Assembly (NCBI GenBank): GCA_964293475.1
Contig: CAXYYJ010000004.1
Coordinates: forward strand, 1 to 64,000
Length of the DNA: 64,000 nt
Reading direction: 5' to 3'
From: UBA12170 sp964293475
GTDB taxonomy: Bacteria; Bacteroidota; Bacteroidia; Bacteroidales; UBA12170
Made by a program: the position numbers and the translations under genes. Shown here in pieces: positions 1 to 8,205 of the stretch. The notes below the pieces were generated by a model. It had not been told where the DNA came from. It saw only the letters and a program-made list of their open reading frames with translations, and did no database searches. The first letter of the stretch is position 1, and each line of letters opens with the position of its first letter.

Positions 1-374
1 CAGTGCTTCCCGAAGGAACAGAATCACGATTCTTAGGATGGTTAACCCCCAATTACGATGTATTCAGTTATTACAGAACCATGTTCTCCTGGCTAACCCC
101 CGGAAAAAAATACAAGCTCAACACCAACATGAACGGAGGGTTACGAGCATTTGTAGTAACAGGTAAATTTGAACAGGTATTCCCTTTCGATATTTACCCC
201 ATGCAACTCATTAAAGCTGTGTTGGCAGAAGATATAGATCAAATGGAGCAGCTGGGAATTTACGAAGTCGAAGCAGAAGATTTTGCTTTGATAGAGTTTA
301 TTAGCACTTCCAAGGTTGAAATCCAGTCAATTATAGCAAATGGACTTGAGTTTTTAAGAAAAGAATTGAGTTAA
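1..374 (+). CDS. nqrA: Na+-translocating NADH:quinone reductase subunit A, C-terminal part
   Basis: This is the last 123 codons of nqrA; the gene enters from outside the window, so its start is not visible. NqrA is the peripheral cytoplasmic subunit of the Na+-NQR complex, which couples NADH oxidation and quinone reduction to Na+ export. The fragment carries the conserved GWLTP stretch, a second WLTPGKKY segment and the MNGGLRAFVVTG region typical of the NqrA C-terminus (whole family about 450 residues). It is followed after 22 bases by nqrB on the same strand, in the usual nqrABCDEF order. Identity rests on both sequence and context. Confidence 0.93.
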   Translation, partial: VLPEGTESRFLGWLTPNYDVFSYYRTMFSWLTPGKKYKLNTNMNGGLRAFVVTGKFEQVFPFDIYPMQLIKAVLAEDIDQMEQLGIYEVEAEDFALIEFISTSKVEIQSIIANGLEFLRKELS

Positions 375-396
375 TCAAAAAAATCAAAAAAACTAA

Positions 397-1554
397 ATGA
401 AGGCTTTAAAAAATTATATGGATAAAATCCGGCCCAATTTTCATAAGGGCGGAAAGTATCAGTTTTTGCATTCAACTTTTGATGCTTTTGATACTTTTCT
501 TTTTGTGCCCGGGCATGTGACTCAAAAGGGTAGTCACATTCGCGATGGGGTGGATTTAAAAAGAACAATGTTTATGGTAGTTTTGGCTACCATTCCAGCC
601 ATGCTATTCGGCATGTGGAATATTGGCTATCAGCACGCTCTGAATGCCGGATTGACCATGACATTTTTCGAAATGTTTTTCTATGGACTATTCAAGGTAC
701 TCCCTTTGATTGTAGTTTCTTATGTGAGTGGTTTGGGGGTTGAATTTATTTTTGCCCAAATGCGTGGACACGAAGTTAACGAAGGATTCTTAGTTTCAGG
801 AATTCTAATCCCACTCATCATTCCCGTATCAACACCCCTGTGGATGGTAGCTGTAGCCACTATTTTTGCGGTAATTATTGGTAAAGAAGTATTTGGCGGA
901 ACTGGTATGAATGTGGTAAACCCCGCATTACTGGCCCGTGCATTCCTCTTCTTTGCTTATCCTGCACAATTATCTGGCGACAAAGTATGGATTTCGGAAC
1001 AGGTTGATGGAACCTCAGGTGCCACTCCTCTCGGAAACCTGCTCACAGCAACCAAACCTGAAGACTTAGATGCTCTGCCATCGGCTATGGATGCCTTTTT
1101 GGGTATTATCCCGGGCTCTGTTGGCGAAACCAGTACGTTGGCCATTTTGTTGGGTGCACTATTATTGCTTTTCACAGGAATTGCCAGCTGGCGTGTAATG
1201 TTCAGCGTTTTCGCCGGTGGATACGTTATGGGGCTGTTGTTTAATCTGGTCGGAGCTAATGTATACATGACACTTCCTGCCCACATGCATCTGGTGCTCG
1301 GTGGATTTGCCTTTGGTGCTGTTTTTATGGCTACCGATCCGGTAACAGCATCGCAAACCAACAATGGTAAATATATTTATGGATTGCTTATTGGCGCATT
1401 GGCGGTTCTTATTCGGGTTTTCAATCCAGCCTACCCCGAAGGAATGATGCTGGCCATTCTGCTCATGAATATTTTTGCACCCCTTATCGATTATTTCGTT
1501 GTGAATTCAAATATTCAGCGACGGATGAAGAGATTGAAAAAAGTAGCTGCTTAA
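397..1554 (+). CDS. nqrB: Na+-translocating NADH:quinone reductase subunit B
   Basis: This integral membrane subunit of Na+-NQR carries a covalently bound FMN and forms part of the Na+ path. The 385-residue protein has many hydrophobic helices, from about residue 57 to the end. It contains the flavinylation motif SGAT, with the acceptor threonine at about residue 210 in DGTSGATPLG. The signature region FGGTGMNVVNPALLARAFLFF lies just upstream, near residues 166-186. Length is close to family members (about 400-415). It is the second gene of the nqr operon. FMN attachment needs an ApbE-type flavin transferase, which is not encoded in this window. Confidence 0.96.
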   Translation: MKALKNYMDKIRPNFHKGGKYQFLHSTFDAFDTFLFVPGHVTQKGSHIRDGVDLKRTMFMVVLATIPAMLFGMWNIGYQHALNAGLTMTFFEMFFYGLFKVLPLIVVSYVSGLGVEFIFAQMRGHEVNEGFLVSGILIPLIIPVSTPLWMVAVATIFAVIIGKEVFGGTGMNVVNPALLARAFLFFAYPAQLSGDKVWISEQVDGTSGATPLGNLLTATKPEDLDALPSAMDAFLGIIPGSVGETSTLAILLGALLLLFTGIASWRVMFSVFAGGYVMGLLFNLVGANVYMTLPAHMHLVLGGFAFGAVFMATDPVTASQTNNGKYIYGLLIGALAVLIRVFNPAYPEGMMLAILLMNIFAPLIDYFVVNSNIQRRMKRLKKVAA

Positions 1555-1576
1555 TCATCATAAAAACTAATGAAAA

Positions 1577-2320
1577 ATGAATAGTAACAGTAACACATAT
1601 ATTTTTATATATTCTGTGGTCATGGTTGTGATTGTTGCAGCAATTTTATCAATCACAGCAACGGTTTTGAAAGACAAACAAGACCTGAATATACAGAATG
1701 AAAAGATGTCAGGCATATTGGCTTCGGCTCATATTGCCTCTACCCCCGAAAATGTTGTTGAAATGTATAGCAAGCATATTGTCAAGGAGTTGGCTATTGA
1801 TGGAGAAGGAAATATTGCCGGAACCTACGAAAATAATCAGCTCGCTGGAAATCTGCGTGCTTTCGATATCAACCTTAAAGTTGAGCAGTTCAACCAATCC
1901 AACGGAAAACCCTATTTTTCCCCTTTGTTCGTTTGTAATAAAGAAGGAGAAATTTTCTATATCATTCCCATGCTTGGCAAAGGATTATGGGGCCCAATCT
2001 GGGGAAATATTGCTCTAAAGGCCGATTTCAGAACCATTGAAGGTGTTATTTTCGACCATAAAGGCGAAACACCGGGTTTGGGTGCAGAAATAAACACTGA
2101 AATGTTTCAACAGCAATTTGTAGGCAAAACGATTTTTGACGAGAATGGAAACTTCGTTTCTGTAAAAGTACAAAAAGGCGGAGCCGCCACATTGCCTGCC
2201 AATATGCAAAATCATGCTGTTGATGCCATTTCCGGAGGTACAATTACTTCGGTTGGTGTTGATGCCATGATGAGAGATTGTTTAAGTAATTATGTTGCAT
2301 TTTCTAAAATCCCACGATAA
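1577..2320 (+). CDS. nqrC: Na+-translocating NADH:quinone reductase subunit C
   Basis: This is the Na+-NQR subunit with one N-terminal transmembrane helix (about residues 8-30) and a periplasmic FMN-binding domain. The covalent FMN site is visible as SGGT near residues 219-222, followed by TSVGVDAM; the threonine is the expected phosphoester attachment point. Upstream are the family segments GKGLWGPIWG (about 134-143) and KGETPGLGAEI (about 162-172). Length is 247 residues, normal for NqrC. Its last base is shared with the nqrD start codon (TAATG overlap), suggesting translational coupling. Confidence 0.95.
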   Translation: MNSNSNTYIFIYSVVMVVIVAAILSITATVLKDKQDLNIQNEKMSGILASAHIASTPENVVEMYSKHIVKELAIDGEGNIAGTYENNQLAGNLRAFDINLKVEQFNQSNGKPYFSPLFVCNKEGEIFYIIPMLGKGLWGPIWGNIALKADFRTIEGVIFDHKGETPGLGAEINTEMFQQQFVGKTIFDENGNFVSVKVQKGGAATLPANMQNHAVDAISGGTITSVGVDAMMRDCLSNYVAFSKIPR

Positions 2321-2976
2321 TGAGCGAACAGGTAAAACAAAAGGAGTCGTTATTTTCTCCTAAAAACATGAAGCTGTTAACCAATCCTTTAGGAAAGGAT
2401 AATCCTATTACAGTGCAAATATTAGGTATTTGCTCTGCTTTGGCAGTTACTGCAAAATTAGAACCTGCCATAGTAATGGGTATTTCGGTAACAGTGGTTA
2501 CAGCTTTCGGAAACGTGGTCATTTCTATGCTAAGAAATACAATCCCTCAACGAATCAGAATTATTGTTCAACTGGTGGTTATCTCTTTACTAGTAATTGT
2601 GGTCGACCAAATACTGAAAGCTTATGCTTACGACGTGAGCAAGCAACTTTCGGTGTTCGTTGGGTTAATTATTACCAACTGTATTATCATGGGTCGTTTC
2701 GAAGCATTCTCTATGGCGAACAAACCCTGGCCCTCTTTCCTCGATGGATTGGGGAATGGTTTGGGATACGGTATGATTCTGGTCATTGTTGCTTTCTTTC
2801 GTGAGCTTTTAGGTTCTGGTTCAGTATTTGGAATCAAAGTTTTTGAAGCTATTGGTTTATACGAATTGGGCTATAAAAACAATGGTTTGATGATTCTGCC
2901 TCCTATGGCTTTAATCCTGGTGGGCGTTATTATCTGGATTCAACGCAGCAGAAACCCTGAGCTTATTAAAGATTAG
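2320..2976 (+). CDS. nqrD: Na+-translocating NADH:quinone reductase subunit D
   Basis: This is a membrane subunit of Na+-NQR, 218 residues with about six hydrophobic helices. NqrD and NqrE are homologous inverted-topology subunits that together hold an iron-sulfur centre inside the membrane. The expected conserved cysteines are visible in the LGICSALAVTAK segment and in the TNCIIMGRFEAF segment. The start overlaps the end of nqrC by one base. RnfE is the paralogous family, but the surrounding nqr gene order makes NqrD the clear choice. Confidence 0.95.
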   Translation: MSEQVKQKESLFSPKNMKLLTNPLGKDNPITVQILGICSALAVTAKLEPAIVMGISVTVVTAFGNVVISMLRNTIPQRIRIIVQLVVISLLVIVVDQILKAYAYDVSKQLSVFVGLIITNCIIMGRFEAFSMANKPWPSFLDGLGNGLGYGMILVIVAFFRELLGSGSVFGIKVFEAIGLYELGYKNNGLMILPPMALILVGVIIWIQRSRNPELIKD

Positions 2977-3000
2977 TTGTAACCCCAAAAACGAAAAGAA

Positions 3001-3618
3001 ATGCAAGAGATATTTAATATATTTATAAAATCCATATTTATCGATAATATGGTATTTGCCTACTTCCTAGGCATGTGCTCCTATATTGCCGTTTCCAAGA
3101 CCGTTAAAACATCAGTGGGATTGGGTATAGCAGTAGTTTTTGTACTTGGGATTACTGTTCCGGTTGATTATTTAATGAATGAATATTTATTAAAACCCGG
3201 AGCTTTGGCCTGGCTCGACCCAGATTTTGCTGAGTTAGACCTGAGCTTCCTGAGTTTCATTATGTTTATTGCTGTCATAGCTTCTATGGTGCAATTGGTG
3301 GAAATGGTTGTTGAGAAGTTTTCTCCAGCCCTCTATTCTTCATTGGGTATTTTCCTTCCGCTAATCGCTGTAAACTGTGCGATTCTCGGAGGTTCCTTAT
3401 TCATGCAGGAGCGCGAATATCAATCGCTCGGGCAGGCCACCAGCTTTGCTCTTGGTTCTGGAATAGGCTGGTTTTTAGCCATTGTTGGTATTGCAGCCAT
3501 CCGCGAAAAAATCAAATATTCGCATATTCCCGGTCCTTTGAAAGGAATTGGTATCACTTTCATCATCACCGGATTGATGGGCATTGCGTTTATGAGCTTC
3601 CTGGGGATTAAATTATAA
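3001..3618 (+). CDS. nqrE: Na+-translocating NADH:quinone reductase subunit E
   Basis: This is a 205-residue membrane subunit, homologous to NqrD and RnfA, with about six helices. Conserved cysteines appear in the GMCSYIAVSK segment near residue 26 and in the VNCAILGGSLFMQ segment. With the NqrD cysteines they are expected to ligate the intramembrane Fe-S centre. The QEREYQS motif after the second cysteine is typical of NqrE. It lies 24 bases downstream of nqrD and 19 bases upstream of nqrF. Confidence 0.95.
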   Translation: MQEIFNIFIKSIFIDNMVFAYFLGMCSYIAVSKTVKTSVGLGIAVVFVLGITVPVDYLMNEYLLKPGALAWLDPDFAELDLSFLSFIMFIAVIASMVQLVEMVVEKFSPALYSSLGIFLPLIAVNCAILGGSLFMQEREYQSLGQATSFALGSGIGWFLAIVGIAAIREKIKYSHIPGPLKGIGITFIITGLMGIAFMSFLGIKL

Positions 3619-3637
3619 ACCATAAAACGAAAAAGCT

Positions 3638-4894
3638 ATGTTATTAACTATAGGATTAGGAACAATAGTAACAGGGAGTATCATTGTATTTTTAGTGATA
3701 ATCCTTCTGCTGGTTATTGTTCTGTTATATGCCAAGAAAAAATTAACGCCTCAGGGCGATGTTACCATTACCATCAATGGCGATAAAAAAGTTGTTACTT
3801 CTCCTGGCTCATCTTTGTTGAGCACCCTGTCGGGCGAAAAAATATTTTTACCTTCTGCCTGTGGCGGTGGTGGAACCTGCGGAATGTGCGAATGTAAGGT
3901 AACATCGGGTGGTGGAACCATTTTGCCCACCGAAACACCTTTCTTCACCCGCAAGGAACAACAAACAAATCACCGCCTAGCCTGTCAGGTGAAAGTGCGT
4001 GAAGACATGGAAATAGAAATTCCCGCTGAAGTATTTGGTATCAAGAAATGGGAGTGCACTGTGGTTTCCAATCACAATGTGGCAACCTTTATCAAAGAGT
4101 TTGTGGTTCGGTTACCCGAAGGCGAATCCCTCGACTTCCGCTCCGGTGGATATATTCAAATTGATGTTCCAACTATTACAGTGAACTTCAAAGACATGAA
4201 TATTGAGAAAGATTACCACGAAGACTGGGATAAATTTAAAATGTGGGATTTGGTGATGAAAAACCCCGAACCCCAATACAGAGCTTATTCCATGGCCAAT
4301 CACCCTGCCGAAGGAAATATAGTGATGCTCAATATTCGTATTGCTACTCCACCGTGGGATAGAAAAATCAACTCCTTCATGAAAGTGAACCCCGGAGTTT
4401 GTTCATCCTATATTTTCTCGCGCAAACCAGGCGATAAAGTAATGGTTTCGGGCCCTTACGGCGAATTCTTCATCAAACCAACCGAACGCGAAATGATGTT
4501 TATTGGTGGTGGAGCCGGAATGGCACCCATGCGTTCGCACATCTTCGACCAATTCCTCACTCAGAAAACCAAGCGTAAAGCTACTTTCTGGTATGGTGGC
4601 CGTTCGAAACGCGAATTGTTTTATGTGGATCAATTCGAGAAAATTGAGAAGGATAATCCAAATTTCAAATTCAATATTGCCCTTTCCGAGCCCATGAAGA
4701 GCGACGAGTGGACAGGTTATGTTGGTTTTATTCATCAGGTAATTCACGATGAATATTTGGTAAAACATCCTGAGCCAGAAGAAATTGAATACTATCTCTG
4801 CGGACCTCCAATGATGAATCAGGCAGTATTTAAAATGCTCGACGACCTGGGAGTACCACCCGAAATGATTGCCTTCGACGACTTTGGAGGATAA
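3638..4894 (+). CDS. nqrF: Na+-translocating NADH:quinone reductase subunit F (2Fe-2S, FAD, NADH)
   Basis: This is the NADH-oxidising subunit of Na+-NQR. Residues about 8-31 form one transmembrane anchor. Residues about 40-125 are a plant-type ferredoxin domain with 2Fe-2S ligands in CGGGGTCGMC (cysteines about 75, 81, 84) and a fourth cysteine in LACQV (about 116). The rest is a ferredoxin-NADP reductase-like module: the FAD-binding RAYSMAN motif, the nucleotide-binding GGGAGMAPMRSH motif and the C-terminal YYLCGPPMM motif. The protein ends in FDDFGG, as NqrF proteins do. Length, 418, is normal. It is the last gene of the operon, followed by a terminator. Confidence 0.97.
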   Translation: MLLTIGLGTIVTGSIIVFLVIILLLVIVLLYAKKKLTPQGDVTITINGDKKVVTSPGSSLLSTLSGEKIFLPSACGGGGTCGMCECKVTSGGGTILPTETPFFTRKEQQTNHRLACQVKVREDMEIEIPAEVFGIKKWECTVVSNHNVATFIKEFVVRLPEGESLDFRSGGYIQIDVPTITVNFKDMNIEKDYHEDWDKFKMWDLVMKNPEPQYRAYSMANHPAEGNIVMLNIRIATPPWDRKINSFMKVNPGVCSSYIFSRKPGDKVMVSGPYGEFFIKPTEREMMFIGGGAGMAPMRSHIFDQFLTQKTKRKATFWYGGRSKRELFYVDQFEKIEKDNPNFKFNIALSEPMKSDEWTGYVGFIHQVIHDEYLVKHPEPEEIEYYLCGPPMMNQAVFKMLDDLGVPPEMIAFDDFGG

Positions 4895-4918
4895 TCAAAT
4901 ACAATGAAAAATTACAAG

Positions 4919-4945
4919 CCCCGGAATATCTTTCGGGGTTTTTTT
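4919..4945 (+). terminator. Rho-independent terminator of the nqr operon
   Basis: A stem CCCCG / CGGGG encloses a ten-base loop and is followed directly by seven T. It sits 25 bases past the nqrF stop codon. Confidence 0.8.
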
Positions 4946-5118
4946 ATGCTTATTGAATGAATTCGCCAACTCAAAGTTGAATGATTTTTAAAGTAATTCG
5001 GTTGGTCATCAGGGTAGTCAGCGGAGTTTTTTTTTGGTGGTATTTTAATCATTAAGGTATACACTTCATCTATTAGTTGTAATTTGAGCCCCTGTTTGCA
5101 AAACCAAATTAGATTAAA

Positions 5119-5916
5119 ATGACGAATCCAATGATTAAATTGTTTAATGGTCAGGAATGGGCGGGTGATGATATGCTTATTAAAACGCTATTCCCCGATG
5201 GGTTTGCCTATGAGGTGGTTCGGGTATGGAACAATATTCCTGTTTGTTTCCACGAGCACTATCAGCGACTTAAAGAAAGCTACACTGAACTTGGTCTCGA
5301 TCATTTAATCTCCGAAGACAGTTTGAAGGAAGAGATAATATTGGTGGCAAAATTGACTAATATTCATCAAATCAATGTCAGGATTCAGCTGAATAAGAAC
5401 CACAGATTGGTTATGCCCATTGAATCGCATTATCCATCAATTGACGATTACAGAAACGGAGTAGCAACAAGCCTGTTTTTTGCGGAACGTGAAAATCCAG
5501 GTTATAAGTTGTTTCAAAGGCAACTCCGAATGAATACAGATTTATTTATTAAAGAGAAAAATGTTTTCGAAGCTGTTCTGGTAAACGGGTTGAACGAAAT
5601 AACCGAAGGCAGCAAATCTAATATCTTCTTTATTCGCGATAAAAACCTTTACACCGCCCCCGATGATGTGGTTTTAGGAGGAATAACCCGTAAAAAGGTC
5701 ATAGAACTTGCTCGTTTACTGTCAATCCCCGTCATTACCAATTCTATTAAAATCAGCGACTTGTCAAGCTTCGATGCTGCTTTTATCACAGGAACTTCCC
5801 CCGGTATTTTGCCCATCAGACAAATGGATCAATGGCAGTTTCAGGTCAATCATCCAATCCTGCAAGCCCTTCATATCCAATATCATCAACGCTATTTGCA
5901 CTCCTATGGACTTTAA
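5119..5916 (+). CDS. Class IV PLP-dependent aminotransferase / aminodeoxychorismate lyase-like
   Basis: This is a fold-type IV PLP enzyme of 265 residues. The glycine-serine loop TEGSKSNIFFI (about 162-172) and the phosphate-side motif VLGGITRKKVIELA are conserved. The catalytic lysine is best placed at about residue 130 (GYK), 33 residues before the TEGS glutamate, against 32 in D-amino-acid aminotransferase, so the enzyme is probably active. The family includes 4-amino-4-deoxychorismate lyase (PabC), D-alanine aminotransferase and branched-chain aminotransferases. The short length fits PabC, but substrate cannot be read. ATG at 5119 is used; an in-frame ATG at 5131 is an alternative. It overlaps the next gene by 11 bases. 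Confidence 0.8.
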   Translation: MTNPMIKLFNGQEWAGDDMLIKTLFPDGFAYEVVRVWNNIPVCFHEHYQRLKESYTELGLDHLISEDSLKEEIILVAKLTNIHQINVRIQLNKNHRLVMPIESHYPSIDDYRNGVATSLFFAERENPGYKLFQRQLRMNTDLFIKEKNVFEAVLVNGLNEITEGSKSNIFFIRDKNLYTAPDDVVLGGITRKKVIELARLLSIPVITNSIKISDLSSFDAAFITGTSPGILPIRQMDQWQFQVNHPILQALHIQYHQRYLHSYGL

Positions 5917-6544
5917 ACATTTCAATACGATTATTTGGGACTGGAACGGAACTTTGCTCAACGATGTAGATATTTGCATCGAAGCTATGAATGAACTTTT
6001 AGCTTCCAGAAATCTGCCAATTCTCACCACCGACATATACAGGGAAGTATTTACTTTTCCTGTTCAGGATTATTATAGCAAAATCGGCATCGATTTTTCC
6101 CGCGAATCGTTCGATATCATAGGCCACGATTTTATGGATTTGTATTTTTCCAAGCTTCCCACTTGTAAGCTTCATTCAGGAGTTAAGGATGTTTTGGAAA
6201 TGTTTCGGTCTATTGGATTTCAGCAGTTTATACTTTCGGCCATGGAACAAAATGCTCTCGAAAAATCGCTTTTTGATTTTGGAATCCGGGACTATTTTCC
6301 GGGAGTTTACGGGATTGATAATCATTTGGCTGCCGGTAAAATTGACCGGGCACACCAACTCATCGCTGACCATAAACTAAATCCTTCAACTACATTAATG
6401 ATTGGCGATACTCTTCACGATTTGGAGGTGGCAAAAGAGCTCAATTTCGATGCTATATTAATTGCTTCCGGGCATCAAAGCACTCAGCGTTTAACTGAAA
6501 AAACACCAAACGTTAAAAATCAATTATTTGATTTAATGAAATGA
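5906..6544 (+). CDS. HAD-superfamily phosphatase (phosphoglycolate phosphatase-like)
   Basis: This is a 212-residue haloacid dehalogenase hydrolase. Motif I is IIWDWNGTLLND, with the nucleophile aspartate at about residue 12. The later acidic motif is MIGDTLHDLEVAKE. A helical cap lies between, as in Gph-type phosphatases, so it probably hydrolyses a small phosphate ester; the substrate is not identifiable. I chose the ATG at 5906 because it gives the normal HAD N-terminus and overlaps the stop region of the upstream aminotransferase gene by 11 bases, implying translational coupling. A longer upstream reading in this frame would run far into that gene and lacks family sequence. Confidence 0.85.
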   Translation: MDFKHFNTIIWDWNGTLLNDVDICIEAMNELLASRNLPILTTDIYREVFTFPVQDYYSKIGIDFSRESFDIIGHDFMDLYFSKLPTCKLHSGVKDVLEMFRSIGFQQFILSAMEQNALEKSLFDFGIRDYFPGVYGIDNHLAAGKIDRAHQLIADHKLNPSTTLMIGDTLHDLEVAKELNFDAILIASGHQSTQRLTEKTPNVKNQLFDLMK

Positions 6545-6631
6545 AATACAATGAGATATCTTTGTTTTTTTTCCATCTTTCAAGACGTTGACGGGCGTTA
6601 ACGAAATGTTAAAACTGTTTTTCGAAGCCAA

Positions 6632-6639
6632 TATTTTTG
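6632..6639 (+). promoter_or_regulatory. Probable -7 element (TANNTTTG)
   Basis: TATTTTTG matches the Bacteroidota -7 consensus and lies 59 bases before the lipoprotein start at 6699. No good -33 TTTG is seen at the expected distance, so this rests on one box. Confidence 0.35.
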
Positions 6640-6698
6640 CAGGAAAAAATGATAATGCTTAACTATGCACATTATTTTAATCATCTAACTATAATCAA

Positions 6699-7325
6699 AT
6701 GAAAAAATTATTATTTAGTCTTGCCGTATTAGCATTTATTGGCGTTTCCTGCAACAATCAGGCTCCACAAACTCAAAATGAACAAACCGAAGAAGCTGTA
6801 GATGCTACTCCAAAACCCTTAGATATCAATCATTTCGATTCTTTGGCTCCAGGGTTGGCCAATCAGGTGGTAGAAATTACCGGAACCTGCGTTCATACTT
6901 GCAAACATGGTGGTACCAAAATGTTTATTGTTGGAACCGATCCCGATTTTAGAGTTAAAATTATGGCTACCGACGAAAGTGGAAATTTCAATCTCGAAAT
7001 GGAAGGCAGCGATTTTGCTGTTATCGGAATTTTAGATGAGTACAAAGTGGACAATGCAGAGCTCGACAAATTGGAAGCTGATGTTTTGAGTGGAGAAAAA
7101 GGTGAGGAAGAAATGAAGCACAAAACCCACGAAGGCGAAAGTGCTGCAGAAGGTCAAGCCAAAGACGAACATGTAGATCATGGTGCCGACGAGCAGGCAG
7201 CTGCCGATAAACAAGACCAGTTAGATCAACTTAAATCCTTGCGCGAAAGATTGGTTGCAAGTGGTAAAGACCATTTATCTTTTTGGTCAATCAATGCCAA
7301 ATCTTACAAACAAATCAATAAATAG
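6699..7325 (+). CDS. Lipoprotein with OB-like domain and CxHxCxH motif
   Basis: The 208-residue protein has a lipoprotein signal peptide (lipobox GVSC, cysteine about 18). A compact domain at about residues 50-120 reads like a small beta-barrel (OB-like). It contains TGTCVHTCKHGGTKMF, placing C64, H66, C68 and H70 in a tight CxHxCxH cluster that could bind a metal or undergo thiol chemistry. The C-terminal third is acidic and His-containing, low complexity and probably disordered, ending in a helical LKSLRERL segment. I do not recognise a named family with certainty. It precedes a PepSY-type membrane protein but is separated from it by a terminator hairpin. It likely works in the periplasm, membrane-anchored. 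Confidence 0.75.
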   Translation: MKKLLFSLAVLAFIGVSCNNQAPQTQNEQTEEAVDATPKPLDINHFDSLAPGLANQVVEITGTCVHTCKHGGTKMFIVGTDPDFRVKIMATDESGNFNLEMEGSDFAVIGILDEYKVDNAELDKLEADVLSGEKGEEEMKHKTHEGESAAEGQAKDEHVDHGADEQAAADKQDQLDQLKSLRERLVASGKDHLSFWSINAKSYKQINK

Positions 7326-7345
7326 TTAAAGAAATTTTTCCATAT

Positions 7346-7385
7346 AACTTGCTTTCGGTTTTTTTGGAACCAAAGCAAGTTTTTT
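7346..7385 (+). terminator. Strong intrinsic terminator between lipoprotein and PepSY-type gene
   Basis: A ten-base stem (AACTTGCTTT pairing with AAAGCAAGTT) is extended by GGTT/AACC across a one-base bulge, with a seven-base loop and a T tract. It ends only 12 bases before the next start codon at 7398, leaving no visible room for a separate promoter; partial read-through (attenuation) is plausible. Confidence 0.8.
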
Positions 7386-7397
7386 AATTTTTGTATT

Positions 7398-7955
7398 ATG
7401 GCATTTAATTGGCGTAAATGGAACAGAGCGATTCACAGAGATTTTGGTTTCTTCTTTTTTGGGATGACCATTATTTATGCACTTAGTGGAATAGCTATAA
7501 ATCATATCAACGATTGGAACCCAAGTTATAGCATTGAGAATACTTATTATGATATTTCCAATCCGGAGCGGTTCGCCGAAGCCGATAAAGCAGACGTTGA
7601 AGAATTACTCAAACTGGTTGATGAAGAAGGCAATTATAAAAAACATTATTATCCACGTCAGGGTTTGCTCAAGGTTTTTCTTGATAAAGGAAGCCTCATA
7701 CTAAATATAGAAACCGGCGATGCCAGCATTGAAAAACTTCAACGCCGACCTATATTTTTCTATTTTAACTACCTTCATTATAACCCTGGAAGCTGGTGGA
7801 AATGGTTCAGCGACATTTATGCCGGAGCACTTATTATATTGGCAATCAGTGGCATAATAATGAATAAAGGATCAAAAGGCTTTATGGGACGTGGAGGTAT
7901 TTATTTAGCCATTGGCTTACTTATCCCGCTTATTTTCCTCCTGTTTTTTAGATAG
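7398..7955 (+). CDS. PepSY-associated TM helix membrane protein
   Basis: This 185-residue inner-membrane protein has a helix at about residues 16-38, a periplasmic loop of about 100 residues and two C-terminal helices (about 138-155 and 165-184). The start WRKWNRAIHRDFGFFFFG, the SGIAINH segment and the LHYNPGSWWKWFSDIYAG segment match the PepSY-associated transmembrane family. Relatives include subunits linked to ferric or flavin-dependent reduction. Conserved histidines (IHRDFG, INHIN, LHYN) could ligate heme, but that is inference. It is much shorter than full PepSY transporters (about 400-500 residues). A terminator follows. Confidence 0.75.
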   Translation: MAFNWRKWNRAIHRDFGFFFFGMTIIYALSGIAINHINDWNPSYSIENTYYDISNPERFAEADKADVEELLKLVDEEGNYKKHYYPRQGLLKVFLDKGSLILNIETGDASIEKLQRRPIFFYFNYLHYNPGSWWKWFSDIYAGALIILAISGIIMNKGSKGFMGRGGIYLAIGLLIPLIFLLFFR

Positions 7956-7971
7956 AGAATGAAAAAAATAC

Positions 7972-8008
7972 CCCTGGATCTTGTTTTTTGACCCAGGGTT
8001 TTTTTTTA
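7972..8008 (+). terminator. Rho-independent terminator after the PepSY-type gene
   Basis: Stem CCCTGG / CCAGGG with a 15-base loop, followed by a run of ten T. Confidence 0.8.
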
Positions 8009-8103
8009 TTATTTTTAAATATTCCATTTAAAAGGAATTATTTATTTTTACAGTGAAAATCAGCTCTTTCCCGTAAGGTCGTTTTTCCCATTTAGGTTAA
8101 GAA

Positions 8104-8176
8104 TTCCAACAGGTTCAATTTGTTTAACGCAATTCTTATTTCCCATGAAGAATTGGTTAAATCGCCTGAACTGGAA
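8104..8176. repeat. Long imperfect inverted repeat in the leader of the DUF1684 gene
   Basis: The left arm (8104-8137) and right arm (8148-8176) pair imperfectly around a ten-base loop. The inner seven bases (AATTCTT/AAGAATT) and a TTTAAC/GTTAAA block match exactly, and the outer TTCCA/TGGAA ends also pair. It lies 30 bases upstream of the gene at 8206. It could be an RNA structure or the remnant of a small palindromic element. Confidence 0.4.
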
Positions 8177-8205
8177 TCATTCACACAAAAATTGATGCAA
8201 AAACT

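Noticed and set aside
5119..5916. Class IV aminotransferase apparently lacking its PLP lysine
   Set aside because: The LFQRQLR segment seemed to hold Arg where Lys is expected, but spacing to the TEGS glutamate (33 against 32 residues in D-amino-acid aminotransferase) puts the lysine at residue 130, so it is probably present.
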